NCBI RefSeq assembly: GCF_964204645.1
Contig: NC_134028.1
Coordinates: 18,574,153 to 18,638,152, forward strand
Direction of reading: 5' to 3'
Length of the DNA: 64,000 bases
Source of the DNA: Tubulanus polymorphus
Lineage: Eukaryota; Nemertea; Palaeonemertea; Tubulaniformes; Tubulanidae
Of this stretch, positions 36,276 to 47,600 are shown one piece after another (positions within the stretch are counted from its first letter, which is position 1; the number at the start of each line of letters is the position of its first letter). Under the pieces are notes generated by a model. That model was given only the letters and a program-made list of their open reading frames with translations. It was not told where the DNA came from and did no database searches. Made by a program: the position numbers and the translations under genes.

Positions 36276-37464
36276 GATTGGAGTGGGTAATAACTAGTAC
36301 AATTATTACTACATACATGCACTGAATTTTCAGTAACAAAATGAGGATCATGGAGGTGGATATAAACAGGATCAGGGCAATTCAAACCTTTCAAAACAGA
36401 TCTTAAATGATTTTTAAATTCCCTAGGACAATCCCATGCTAGTGTATCAGCATAACACAGTTTGTTACTTTTTGGGTAAAAAACTGCTAGTGCATAATGA
36501 TTGGCAACAACATGTCCATAAGAATTTAGAAATACGAAATCATTTTGGGTGCCAACATGCAGGAAAAAAATTAGTTTATCACAACTTATGAGTGGATTAG
36601 GACCGAATCTTTTATATAAATTTGAAACATATTCCTTAGCATCAAATGTAAGTGGCATCATAAATGCATGAATATTACAGTACTGTTCATTTATCATAGA
36701 TGCAAAAGCATTTAACACAGATCCTTCAAACCATTTTTGATTAGTCATCGTCTGAAGTTCTGATACAGATACGCTATTATTATTACCAACAGGAAATTGT
36801 TGAGAGGGTTTTAAGGAAAAGAGCATATTTGAAAATGCTTGAATCTGTTCCCAATCGACTGAATCAGTGGGGCTTAAAGGCTTACTATTTACCCAAAGAT
36901 TCATGGCAAAAAAGAATTTGTTGTTTGGTTTTAGCATAATGTAAGAAAAGAAACCTATTAATCTGATCAATAGAATAGCAGCCGGTATCGAGTATCACAT
37001 GGATATTAATGGAAGGGTCACGGACAATCCTTGACTGCATCTGTGCTTTTATGTCCTCCAACTGATTTTTGTGGGGCATAGTGGGGGCATCATCAGCCAA
37101 ATGACATGAATTAGACATGTCACAAATTCTGAATGACGTGACCTTTGATGGCATAACAGGAGGAATTTTCAAAAACTGATAGTCATTGAGGCACATTTCT
37201 GTTGGATTGTAACTAAAATTTCTTCTACATACATGTTCATCATCAGAATCATTCTCATCACTATCATCAATTATGATTGGTTCGATACCTCCACCACCTG
37301 TGTTACTTAGCCGTTTTTTGTTTTCCATCCAGCTATCTTCCTGCATCTTTAATCTTTCTATCCTTTCTTTCGAACTATCTTCCTGCATCTTTTCTGCTTC
37401 CTCTATCGTTCCTTCCGAGAAATTGTCACAAGCCGCGTCCTTTCCTTCTTCCTCCATTGTCCGC
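36245..37464 (-). CDS. Acidic region and Ulp1/C48-type cysteine peptidase domain
   Basis: It starts after an acceptor at 37,465 with a charged, repeated stretch (KMQEDSSKERIERLKMQEDS), then an acidic patch. A one-base shift near 36,960 leads to LWVNSKPLSPTDSVDWEQ and NQKWFEGSVLNAFASMI, then ANHYALAVFYPKSNKLCYAD (catalytic His and Asp) and a final QSCSSVCG (catalytic Cys with its oxyanion-side Gln/Ser). Spacing His to Asp to Cys fits Ulp1/SENP-like SUMO peptidases. Ulp1-like domains are known companions of transposases in plant KI-MULEs and other large elements. Another shift follows at about 36,255. Confidence 0.72.
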
Positions 37465-37626
37465 CTGAAATACGCATTATCAACTCACTCTTTTTTAGAC
37501 ATATCAATAGATAGAGTATGAAATTACCCATATAGGCCTAACATAAAACATGGGTATCTCTGAGTCATTTGCATTAAGTCATTTGGATTTGTAGGTAATA
37601 AAATAATTGAATTATGTTGTACTTAC

Positions 37627-38573
37627 ATTTCAGTATGGTTTAAACTAACGTGGTCTAGAAGATCTTTCCAATTGGTGAATTCAACTCCGCAAAAACATGT
37701 CGAGTCAGCAGGATCCGTCTGTGGATGAATAACCTAATGTGGAAGAGCACATTAATCTGTTTTTGCTTCAACATCTAAGCAAAAATAACAAAAATAAACC
37801 CGCGTCTCGCAGAAAGGGCATCAAACTTACATGTTCCACTGACTTCCTTTTTCTGTTAAATCTTTTAGTATTGTGACAACTTCTATTGTAGCATCCCTGA
37901 ATATGAAAACAAAGCTTTACAGCATTAGTCATACCAATACCAATGAATTTCTATAATTTCATTTCGAGAAACATATTACTCACGTTCTTAGTCTGATAAA
38001 AAGGAGTTAATAATTTAGGCTTTAAACAAATAGCAACACCAGCCACATCAATTTTAGTCATGTACTGGAAAAAAAGACAGATTTGTGCATGCACAGCCTT
38101 TAGGTAATTGTGAAATAAAAGTGACCAAACTAATATTAAATCATAAGTTCTTGAGATGATATGTACCTGGTCGAATGTGAAAAAGGCGCTTTGATCTTCA
38201 CAACAGAATTGTTTCCTTGTATGATGCGCAACTGCTATACTGGATTGAAGGATACAAAAAACTGTTAAAATGTATCTAACTTTATAAAGATAAATCACTT
38301 ACAAATCACACTTAGGAAAACAACTTTACCACTATTGTTGAATCATCCCATGCTCTTGCTTGATCATTCTTCAATTTGTTTTTCGCTATCAGCTATCAAT
38401 ATGATTCATTAATTCAATGCAAGGATTTTGAATAAAGTGGTTTCGTATTCAAGTTATAAAAACCAATTGCAAATCATTCATTAGGATATCAATGCTAAAT
38501 GATTACCTTTCGTCGATGGACTGCTCTACTTCTTTGCATCTTTTCAATCTCATATGGAAAGTATTGAGGGCAC
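37627..38573 (-). CDS. Linker exons with Cys-rich and C2H2 zinc-finger segments
   Basis: Six small exons. 38,507-38,573 and 38,330-38,392 encode a basic region (EKMQRSRAVHRRK, LIAKNKLKNDQARAWDDS). 38,167-38,239 encodes RKQFCCEDQSAFFTFDQ but needs a phase not offered by the preceding exon, which suggests a one-base error there. 37,984-38,064 encodes MTKIDVAGVAICLKPKLL. 37,831-37,896 encodes GCYNRSCHNTKRFNRKRK. 37,627-37,718 encodes a finger, CFCGVEFTNWKDLLDHVSLNH. The last exon ends in phase 2 and joins the acidic segment at 37,464 in frame. Confidence 0.6.
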
Positions 38574-38667
38574 CTGATTAAGAATCATTCATTATTTCCA
38601 GTACAATCATTAAATTTATGTAGTTTGTTTACCTGGTAATTGGATAAAATAATGCAATTCTACGTAC

Positions 38668-39412
38668 ATTTCATCTTCATTTTTCAATAGCAGTAGTTCC
38701 ATTATCCTGTTATTTATGAACTGATTTCCCTTACGGCTGGGGTGTAACAAGTCAGTCCTAGATCACAAAATTTAAAAAAAAAACAAGTCAGTTTAAATCG
38801 CGAAAAAATGCAAATAAGCTACTGGGCTTATTAAAATTAAACGATTACTTACGGTGAAAGGAGATCTCTTGAGAAGTGAAAATCAACGAACTTTACACCA
38901 AGTGTAAAGCATTCGCGGTGCAGCATTTCATTGTAATGAAATATCTTTGTGTCAGCATCGAAACTTTAAAAAAGAAAGAAATTTAAAAATCATTACATCG
39001 ATCATAAATATAGTACTTCAAGAAAAATCTATTCTTGATACTTACTCATCACATCGAGGAAAAAGAGCTGGTACAATGATGGTCCCAGTACATTTATAGA
39101 GCAACAATCGAATTAATTCAACGTGTCTTCGCAGAACAATCTCAAGCGGGACATCACGCGTCATATTATTTGTTCCAACATGGACGATTAGTTGTTCCAC
39201 ATTCAGCATCTTCACCTTTTTCAATTCTGTAATATACAACTAATCAGTAACCCAATGAAAATGAACAATATAAATCAGTACTGAACCGAGAAATTACCTT
39301 CCATCAATGTTACAATGGTTCCTCCGGGGCACACAATCCTTGTCCATTCAAATAAGCCTACACCATCTATCCCAGCATACTTTAAAATGCTGTCTGCTAC
39401 GAGACCAATACG
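38668..39412 (-). CDS. SGNH-hydrolase-like domain, four exons
   Basis: Exon 1 (39,298-39,412) has IGLVADSILKYAGIDG with the block I serine as ADS, and VCPGGTIVTLM. Exon 2 (39,046-39,226) has LIVHVGTNNMTRD, the block III GTNN. Exon 3 (38,853-38,963) has KFVDFHFSRDLL. Exon 4 (38,668-38,757) has DLLHPSRKGNQF, the block V D-x-x-H. All junction phases agree. This spacing and motif set is that of SGNH/GDSL-type hydrolase domains often predicted in invertebrate transposon proteins. Serine, asparagine, aspartate and histidine are all present, so activity is plausible. It is spliced in frame to the basic segment that follows. Confidence 0.75.
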
Positions 39413-41057
39413 CTACAAAAAAGATTATTTGTCAGTCTCAGGCCAATATCACAGGGAGGTGTGAGAGAGCACACTGGTTACTGTAAGACCCTACTATACG
39501 CAAAAGAAGTGACACATATATGTATATCAATGTGATAGAATTGATTGAAAAAATTGTGCATAATAGTAGCTAGTGCCCAAAAATAGAACACAGTGTTATT
39601 GAAGTGAAAATTTCTAAAATCCTCTGAAGCGGTGCTTATTTGGTAGCTACATGGGTATTCTAATTGAATAAGCATAAAGATAAGCGTGCACACACAGTAG
39701 CCTATGCATAAACAAAGGCCAGTTTCACCTTCACCTAAAAGTCCTGCAGTGTGAAGACTAACTTGTTCACCTAAACCACCTCTACCAGCTGTGGAAGGCC
39801 TAACATCAGGCACTAAATTAAAAAGATTCCTCTTAATCAAATTATCTATAAACATCCTCTTAATTGCAGGCAGACTGATTCAGGGAGGGGTGCAGCCCAA
39901 AATAGGGCATACGTATCAGTATCATATATAATTAAAAATCAAAAGGGCACCAGATCATCAGAAAACATAATACCTATATTTTGGAAGTAGGCCTACAGAG
40001 AACATGTTTTGGAATATAAGCTTTTTAAAAATACTTGTTGATATTTTTCATTTTCCCTTTAAATTTCAGTGCAACTTAAAAATTTTAAGGGGTGTACACC
40101 CCTGTATACTCTCCTGATCTGCCCCTGAATTGCCACTTAACAAAATTTCTCAGCTTAATTGTTGGCTAACTAGCTCAGTGAAACTGGGACCAGACCTAAT
40201 GCATACACCCTCAGTGGCCAGGGCCAGGATTGAACAGTTAGGCTATATAAATAAAGGAATGAAAAGTACTTGAAATTGGTTAGGCTATCTATCTGCAACA
40301 AGAAATACATTTTCATTGACTCTGAATACAGGGAACTACCATTCTGTTTCGAGGCCTTAAAATTTATTGTTTATTTTTTGTTGCTGGATTTGGAATGGTT
40401 GTTGGAATATTTAAGGCCTAGTAGGTGGTGACTGTGTACGGGCAACATAGGCCTATACCCAGTGACATGGCAATGGCATGCCACTGGGTACCCACTACTG
40501 CACTATAGTATACTGCCTACGGCTACTGCGACTGGTGGTTCGGTTGGCAGAAATTACTTGTTAACATTGGGAGGGGGGAGTAAGCGTGGATGAAGACAAA
40601 TTAGCCGAGTAAGTAGCAAGTAAAGTAGTGGCAGTACAGTAGGCCTAGCGACAATGTGAGTGTGGTGGTAACGTGGCCGTGGTGGCAATAACAAGACTCC
40701 AAAACTGGCAAAAGCCAAAATTAAAAAGCCCTGCCGCCGCGCGGTCGCGACGCCTGCACCACCGTGCACGATGTCGATGGCGGTTCACCAGTGTTACCCA
40801 GTGAGTTTTTTATAAACTTGCAATCTACCTCTTTTTTCAAACCAATATTCCCACCAACTGGTCCGGAGACAAGCTTAACACGTTCGGAAAACATGATTCA
40901 CAATCTTTTAATCAACAGCCAGCAAGACTACACTTGACAGCAAATTCAAATTCAGCGGTTAACCGTTAATAGTGAGTTGTTTAGCTTTGGGAGTTACAAA
41001 AAGGCGATCTTGATGACGTCACTAGCCATCGACCAAAACAGGCTTTCAACCTTTTGC
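39413..41057 (-). other. 5' region of the giant gene
   Basis: A frame at 39,478-39,855 begins with a plausible coding stretch (NLVPDVRPSTAGRGGLGEQV) and could be an upstream exon, but no donor with the right phase was found. The segment 39,870-40,134 has MITE-like ends (TTCAGGGAGGGG and CCCCTGAATTG). The promoter should lie between here and the terminal repeat at 41,014-41,057. TGACGTCA inside both terminal repeats is a CRE-type palindrome. Confidence 0.35.
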
Positions 41058-41663
41058 AGTAAGCTACGCTTATCGAGTGTGTGTTACCAGCTGAACACCA
41101 GTCAACATCAACTTTGATTCGGTCGCAGAACAACCCGCAATAGTTTTAGCCCGATAAATGTTCTGCGATCGATACTACGCATGCGCACTGCAGTTCATTG
41201 AACAACGTGGAAGTGGCTGTGTATACACATATTTTTCTTTAGAAAATCGGTTGAAATTCAACAATTTCTCGTAAAAATTGTCCAAAAAGGTATGTATTTT
41301 TATTCTTCTATATCTCCGAAACCCTGTATCGGAACATTAAGTATTTATATTGTGATTAAAGTCTGTTTTTATGTGTTTAACATATGTTTTTGCCAGTTCG
41401 TTCCGATTCCGGGTTTAGCGTTTTTTGGGCCTTGAAGAAATATTTCGGCCCAGACTCGCGCAGCTTTCGTTTCTGACGTCATGTTGCTACGTTACGACAC
41501 AAACATATACACGAAGTATGATCTTTAAAATGTGTATTTACTACATAATAATGTTACTTAATAACGCTTACATTAGGCCTACAAATTATTGTCCCCCATA
41601 TAAACCAAGTTGCCTAAATAGCATCAGCAATCTCATTTAATTAACCTTTTCTTGTTTTTAGTC

Positions 41664-41804
41664 ATGGATCTTTGTCGATTGTGTGGAAAAAATGCGAAAC
41701 CTCCGGATCGTCGTTCTATCGATAAAAATAATTTCAAAAGCCATGTGAAGGAGTTGTTCAACATTGATTTTGATGATGATACTGAACAGTACCCGATATA
41801 TATC
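41664..41804 (+). CDS. Small CxxC zinc-binding gene, first part, split by Gypsy insertion
   Basis: The ATG at 41,664 follows a likely 5' UTR intron (donor GTATGT near 41,290, acceptor TTTTTAG at 41,661). The protein starts MDLCRLCGKNAKPPDRRS and ends at PIYI, where a Gypsy LTR starts. Reading resumes at 51,223 with CNMCRVKLQK and a stop at 51,255, in frame, giving 57 residues with CRLC and CNMC as the likely metal ligands. The TATC duplication lies at the break. The two-CxxC layout resembles N-terminal fingers of some transposase or DNA-binding proteins. It is probably a gene of the outer element. Confidence 0.6.
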
Positions 41805-43288
41805 TGTAGCGGCACGGGGTCGACAGTATATACGGCATTAAATCTTGGTAGCGAGAGCAGGTAAGTCCAGAATAGGTCCGCTACAGGTGGGTACGCCTAG
41901 GTCGATTCTGCCCCTGGAGAGGACAGAATAAGGGGTCAATGACCGCCCTAGGACAATCGTCGAAAAATACTATGCGATTTGCTAACTCGTGAGATTCGAT
42001 TCGGTTTCCCCGCCTAAACATAACTCTGACCAGTACAGTCGGTCGAATTTCTCAAGAACCACAGCCGGAAGTCACCACTTTCGTTACGTCGGCCATTCGT
42101 AATCGAATCGACTCCGACCGTAAATTCGAGAGAAACTAAAAATAGGCGATCGGTTTCTTCGACTATAAAATTCAAGTGCAGTCTGAATTTTATTCCGGTT
42201 TCCATAAGCTCTACCGAATCCCACTGAATCTCGCGACAGTCATAGGCAAATAAGGCAATCGCATTACTAGAATATCATGCTCGAATATATATACTCCGAA
42301 AAATCGAACGCATAATCAAAAGAAGTAACAATTCATAGTTAAAAATGACATGTATGTATATTTATTGATTTATTCAGGTCGAGAATCGTGGCGAAATGAA
42401 CAGGCTATTAGGATTTGACTAGGCCTCGGACCTCCGAGCGATCTCGGGTCGAGAGGCGGCAAGGGCGATTATCCGACTTCGAGAGAAACCCGCGTTGTCA
42501 AGACAACGCAGATTACCCGGGTCATGATTCGAGAGAATTCGCTCGAAGCTCAGGCAATGAAAGTCTTCGAGCGAGAAAAGGTAGAGACTAATAATCGAGG
42601 CGAGTCCACTCGAAGTCGAATAAACGTAATTCATACGGGATAAAAGGCTATGATGTTCTTCCATTGCAGTGATCCTTGGTCGGATTCTCCTTTGATTTCG
42701 GGTTCAGACGAAGTATTCGAGCGGGGCCGGAGCCCTGTCCGAGGGACGTGGTTTGAAATGACTTATCGCATCATTCCGGGGTCAATACAGACCTGAATAA
42801 GGCAATTAGACTGTGCGTCTGGCGATTTTTAAGAGATCGATTATTCAGCGAGCGATTACAAGCTCTCTCAACGTGTCTCAAACACGGAATGTCAGAAATG
42901 CGGTTCTGACCGCTCTTAAATAGGCCGCCTTCTACGCTGATTGGCGAATAGCCAAATTACTGCGCGATAAAAAATGCCGGCGCACGCGGCTTTTGGTAGG
43001 CGTACATGACTGGAATTTTCGATGAACTATCTTGAAATCAATCCTCGTTTGGATATTTGCTATTAAAAGAGCGGAAACCCTTCACGGAAAAGACTTGGCA
43101 ATATCCCAGGTAAAAGGAACTATTCCGTAAAACGGCCGTCTACGATGAGGTGATACGGCACTTCCGGATTTCAATGATTTTGAATAGTGCGGCTCTGAAT
43201 TGGCGAGTTTTCCTCAAAAGACGGATATAATGCTATCGCGGACTGGTCATCAGGTCTGAAAGTTGGTTCCATAGTCAATCTCGCCACA
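41805..43288 (-). repeat. 3' LTR of the minus-strand Gypsy element
   Basis: On the plus strand it reads TGTAGCGGCACGG...CTCGCCACA. It matches the right LTR apart from scattered substitutions, for example near 42,356 and 43,252. A purine-rich tract (complement of 43,289-43,304) lies just outside as the likely second-strand primer. Confidence 0.92.
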
Positions 43289-43568
43289 ATACACCCACCC
43301 CAGACTCTTGTATGTCCTCATACAAGGAAGCATAACGCAGTCGTACCGGAAGAATAGACACGGTAAATCGAATATTTCTGTGAAAGCGAGAAACTGGTGA
43401 CGGTGTCTTCGACTAAAAGATATTACTACATACAATGTATATAATAATAGCAACATTCAATAAACTATATTCTGTATAATAATAAAACATCTAAAACATC
43501 TTAATTACTTCTTTGTACAGATTGCACTATCATTTAAATTTAATGGTGTTCGCGAGGCGGCGGACGAA

Positions 43569-44645
43569 TTACTGATTTTTAAGTAGAGCGCAGAGTTTAA
43601 GTTGATAAAATTCACAGTAGACACACTGGTACTCTGAGCCTGCGTAGCCGAACAAGATCATATCGCCGTGTCGATGCAATTCTTTCCATGGTCGTTCTTC
43701 TGTTATCTTTCGATCTTCTTTGGTTTGCGTCGAACCGTCTCTCATATCGCTGTTTTGTTTAATCAGAGTAGAACTGATTTTTCTAAGCGGCATTGTCGGT
43801 ATTTCATCGTTGGTGAAGGCACATGATTCGATTGATAATTCGGTTTCTGTTGCACTCGACGATGATCCGTTGATCTCGGGTAGCTTTACACACGGAATGA
43901 TCGGTTTCTCCGCGGCGAATGATTTCAACTCGGGCACACATGATGACTTAATATCGGCTTCGAGCAGCGGTTCGGTTGTTTGCTTGTCTTCTATTTTTGA
44001 CGCAGCAGACGTTTTTCTTTTAACGGAAATTATCCGCGCGGAACCATCCGGACGCGTCACTGTCGTTTTAGACAGTAACTGCAGCGGGCTTGGAGGCATT
44101 TCTTTCCTAATTTCCTCTAAAATTCTATGGAGATCGTCGTTCGTTGGAAATGAAGTTGTTTTATAATGTGGACTCTTTGGCGTCGGTATTTCCTTGGTAA
44201 TTGTGGGAGTTGCGAGTGGGTTTTCTTCCTTAATTACCGTCGGTGTCTTCTGCCTTATGCCGGTTGGAACCTTGTTCTCTTTTCCCGATTTCCTTTCAGT
44301 TGGATGAAGGATCGGGGTCTCCGGGCGACTTAAGCACTGGATCTCCGGAGGGTCAAATTCAAATTCATCATCGTCGTCTATCGCGACGAGTTTCACTTTT
44401 TCGATGATGGATCTGGTATCTTCCGAATGTCTTCTGTGTGTTTTTCTAGCATGTTGTCGAATCAGGTCTCGACGTCCGTTCTTGTAACTGCAGAGTTTGC
44501 ATCGATATTCATATCCCTGATGCGGCTTACTCTGACATTTTAAATCATGCGCCTCGAGGTTCCTCATCGACGCGAAATCTTTCTTACAGTGGACACATAA
44601 AAATGGCGTTGTCCCGTGCAATCTGAAATGTATAATCATTTTCAA
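43569..44645 (-). CDS. C2H2 zinc-finger third ORF of the Gypsy element
   Basis: 358 residues starting directly after the pol stop, in the env position. FLCVHCKKDFASMRNLEAHD and YRCKLCSYKNGRRDLIRQHA are consecutive zinc fingers joined by a short linker. A long Ser/Thr/Pro/Glu-rich middle follows, then YQCVYCEFYQ near the end, an incomplete third finger. A TTTCAG acceptor precedes LHGTTPFLC, so the ORF may be made from a spliced RNA. No signal peptide or transmembrane segment is present. It looks like a captured DNA- or RNA-binding gene; its function is unknown. Confidence 0.65.
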   Translation of the reverse strand: MKMIIHFRLHGTTPFLCVHCKKDFASMRNLEAHDLKCQSKPHQGYEYRCKLCSYKNGRRDLIRQHARKTHRRHSEDTRSIIEKVKLVAIDDDDEFEFDPPEIQCLSRPETPILHPTERKSGKENKVPTGIRQKTPTVIKEENPLATPTITKEIPTPKSPHYKTTSFPTNDDLHRILEEIRKEMPPSPLQLLSKTTVTRPDGSARIISVKRKTSAASKIEDKQTTEPLLEADIKSSCVPELKSFAAEKPIIPCVKLPEINGSSSSATETELSIESCAFTNDEIPTMPLRKISSTLIKQNSDMRDGSTQTKEDRKITEERPWKELHRHGDMILFGYAGSEYQCVYCEFYQLKLCALLKNQ

Positions 44646-44647
44646 AG

Positions 44648-47600
44648 TTACAGAGCGAGTAGCCGTGGTGGTATAACTCTTCTCCCCGACCTGGTGTAAG
44701 TGGGTGGATCTGGACTGGGTTTCCGGAAGGCCAATTCAGCGAATTGCGGTCTTGTTTCATTTTCTCGCTCGTATAATTTAAGTCGGTCGAAATGCACTCG
44801 TTTAATTTTCTCATTTTTGTGTATCTCATACACTACGTCATTCACTTTACGTTTGACTGTCCAGGGACCTTCCCACGGATGGTATAACTTTGGTGACATT
44901 CCCCGAGGGCAAGCGGGGTTATGAAGCCAGACTAATGCTCCGACAGAAAATGCGACTCCGGAGGCTTTAGTCTCGTAGTTACGCTTCATTCTCCGAGTCC
45001 GAACAGTAGAATTGTGTCTTGCCAAATCGTGCGCTGCACGAATACGCTCTCTTAGTTCTACGGTGAACATATTTAAGCTACGAGAGCTTTCGTGAGGCGG
45101 GCCTTCATACATTAAGTCGATGGGTAGGCGAATCTCATGCCCGAACATCAGATAGTTCGGGGTGAATTTAGTCGAATCATGAACGGCCGATCGATAGGCC
45201 ATAGCGATGAACGGCAATTGTTCGTCCCAGTCAGAGTGATTTTGATTCACGAACATTGACAAGCTATTAAGTAGTGTCTTGTTCATTCGTTCGATCATGC
45301 CGTCGGATTGAGGTCTATAAGGGCAAGTTCTCGTCTTCTTAATTTCGAGAATCTTACATACCTCAGCCATGAGCTTAGACTCGAAGTTTGCCCCTTGATC
45401 GGTGTGCAATTCGAGGGGACACCCTAACTTACAGACGAAATGCTTTACGAACGCATCGGCGACAGTGAGCGCCTCTTGGTTCGGTATCGGAACGAATTCG
45501 ACGTATTTAGTGAAATAATCACCGATAACTAAAATATATGAATTACCATTATCGGTCTCAGGTAATGGGCTTATATGTCCATGGCGACTCTTTCGAGAGG
45601 TACACCTGAACTTGAGGGTCGTAGTTCAGCCCTAGTTTTTCGAGCTGGACTCTTTCGCGTTTGACATTCGCGGCAAGTGACGCACCAATCACGAACATCT
45701 CTGGCTATGTTAGTCCAGTAGAATCTATCGTGAATCTTATACAATGTTTTCTTGATACCGAAATGACCAGCTGTTTTTGTCGCGTGAAGTTGGTCGAATA
45801 CATCTCGGTGGTACGGTTTTGGTAATAACAAGAGCGTCGACGTAGGCAAACCCGAACGCTCTTTTCTAATATATAGAACACCGTTGATAAGATGGAGTTT
45901 ATCCCATCTAGCCCAAAGGAACTTTGTGGCTGAATTCTGCCCTGATACATTCTCCCAATTCGGCTTATCGTTACTCGGATTGAAATGGCGTATGATCCAC
46001 TCGAGGTCGGTGTCACGTTTTTGGGCTTGAGCAATAAAAGCGTCGTTCCAGTCTTCGCACGGCGAGAACTTTATGTGACATGCGCGTGCGATTTCAACCG
46101 CACCGGTCGCATTATATCGTCGCTCAGCCTTTTGACACTGCGAACATGACCGCCTCGACATTCCATCTGCGTTCGAGTGTAAGCGCCCTGGTCGATTTTC
46201 AATACGAAATGCGAAACCTCCGAGTGTAGTTAACCAACGGGCTAGTTGACCCTCCGGCTCTTTGAAAGACATAAGCCACCGGAGTGATCCATGATCAGTT
46301 CGGAGGAGGAATTCTCGTCCTCCGAGATAGTGTTTAAAAGCCTTGATGAAGTGTACCACGGCAAGTAACTCGCGTTTCGTGACGCAATAGTTTCTTTGAG
46401 CTTTTGAGAGAGCTTTACTAGCATACATGATTACGTGCTCTTTGTTATCGCCGTGTACTTGCGATAATACTGCACCGATGGATTCGTTACTCGCATCGGT
46501 ATCGAGAATGAATGAGAGTTTTGGGTCAGGATACGCGAGAATCGGAGCAGACACGAGCAGTCGCTTCAGAGCTTCGAAGGCGATCTGACAGTCGTTGTTC
46601 CACAAAAACTTCTTGCCTTTTTCGGTGAGTTTCTGAATTGGTCGGGCAATTTCAGCGTAACCTTTGACGAACGATCGATAATAGGATGAAAATCCTAGGA
46701 ATGACCTAGCTTCTTTGACACAGCCGGGAACCTTCCAACTAATGACTGCTTCGATCTTACTCGGATCGCATTTAATACCCTCTCCGGACACCAGGTGTCC
46801 TAAGAATGCAACCGAGGTCTGAAAGAAGTGGCATTTCCTAGGTTTCAGTTTGAGACCGGATTCTCGAAATCTCTGTAGGACCGTTTTTGATTTTTGATTG
46901 TATCATCTAAATCGGATCCGAACACAATAACGTCGTCAAGGTAGATTAGACAGGCTTCGAATTGAAGGCCGTTCAATACTCGTTCCATGAGACGCTGGAA
47001 CGTGGCTCCGGCGTTCTTGAGTCCGAAAGGCATTTTGACGAACTGGTATAACCCGTTATTCGGTATGGCGAAAGCCGTACGTTCTCTCGATTTCTCGTCC
47101 AACTTTATCTGCCAATAACCGCTAGCCATGTCTGCGGTGCAGAAATAGCGGGTACCAGTGAGCGAGCGCAGAGAATCATCGATGCGAGGAAGGGGAAAGG
47201 CGTCGATAGGACAGAGGCTATTGACTTTTCGTAGATCGACGCAGAACCTCTGACTGCCGTCTTTCTTGGTAACAAGTACGACTTGTGATACCCAACTCGA
47301 ACTAGAAGGTTCTATAATACCTTTTTCGAGCATCTCTTTAACTTGTTTATTTGCCTCGATTTGCTTGTCGTACGCCATTCTTCGGGGTCGATCACTGACC
47401 GGGGGTGACTCTCCAGTATTGACTACATGCTCTACCCCAGCGGCGGTACCGAGGTCGTAATCCGACTTCGCGAATACGTCCGCGAATTCACAAATCACGG
47501 CCTCGATTTTTCTTTGTTCGTCGGGTTCGAATCCCTTAGTACTTCTTTCGATCAGGTCTTTGACATGGTCTGGGATTTTGGGTTTACTAGAGTGGTCCGG

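Larger units (their letters stand above)
31938..39412 (-). pseudogene. Giant spliced transposon gene: SGNH - zinc fingers - Ulp1 - GATA-like finger - MULE - SWIM - C2H2
   Basis: Minus-strand exons at 39,298-39,412, 39,046-39,226, 38,853-38,963, 38,668-38,757, 38,507-38,573, 38,330-38,392, 38,167-38,239, 37,984-38,064, 37,831-37,896, 37,627-37,718 and 37,464 downward have GT-AG borders. Reading phase agrees at every junction except 38,330/38,239. The last exon continues for 5.5 kb through all transposase domains. Together they encode roughly 2,150 residues. Six or so single-base shifts interrupt the long exon, so this copy is dead or the assembly has indel errors. The true N-terminus upstream of 39,412 is unresolved. 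It lies wholly between the terminal repeats of the MULE-like element, transcribed towards its left end. Confidence 0.7.
29010..41057 (-). mobile_element. 12-kb MULE-like DNA transposon with SGNH/Ulp1/SWIM gene
   Basis: The left end GCAAAAGGTTGAAAGCCTGT continues into a 44-bp terminal repeat. The complement at 41,014-41,057 matches it at 43 of 44 positions by eye. AGTAAGTTT (29,001-29,009) and AGTAAGCTA (41,058-41,066) outside the ends match at 7 of 9 bases, fitting the 9-bp duplications of Mutator-like elements. The interior has one very large minus-strand gene (31,938-39,412) and a tandem array. The transposase core inside agrees with the MULE assignment made from the ends. Confidence 0.75.

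Noticed and set aside
32282-37521. Plus-strand ORFs opposite the MULE-like gene
   Set aside because: They mirror the low-complexity and coding sequence of the minus-strand gene.
39478-39855. 125-residue minus ORF as a separate gene
   Set aside because: Its second half reads like intron sequence; only the first ~40 codons could be an exon, and no phase-compatible donor was found.
42014-42664. Small minus-strand ORFs repeated at 49,944-50,594
   Set aside because: Both sit inside the two LTR copies; they are duplicated because the LTRs are, and show no domain.
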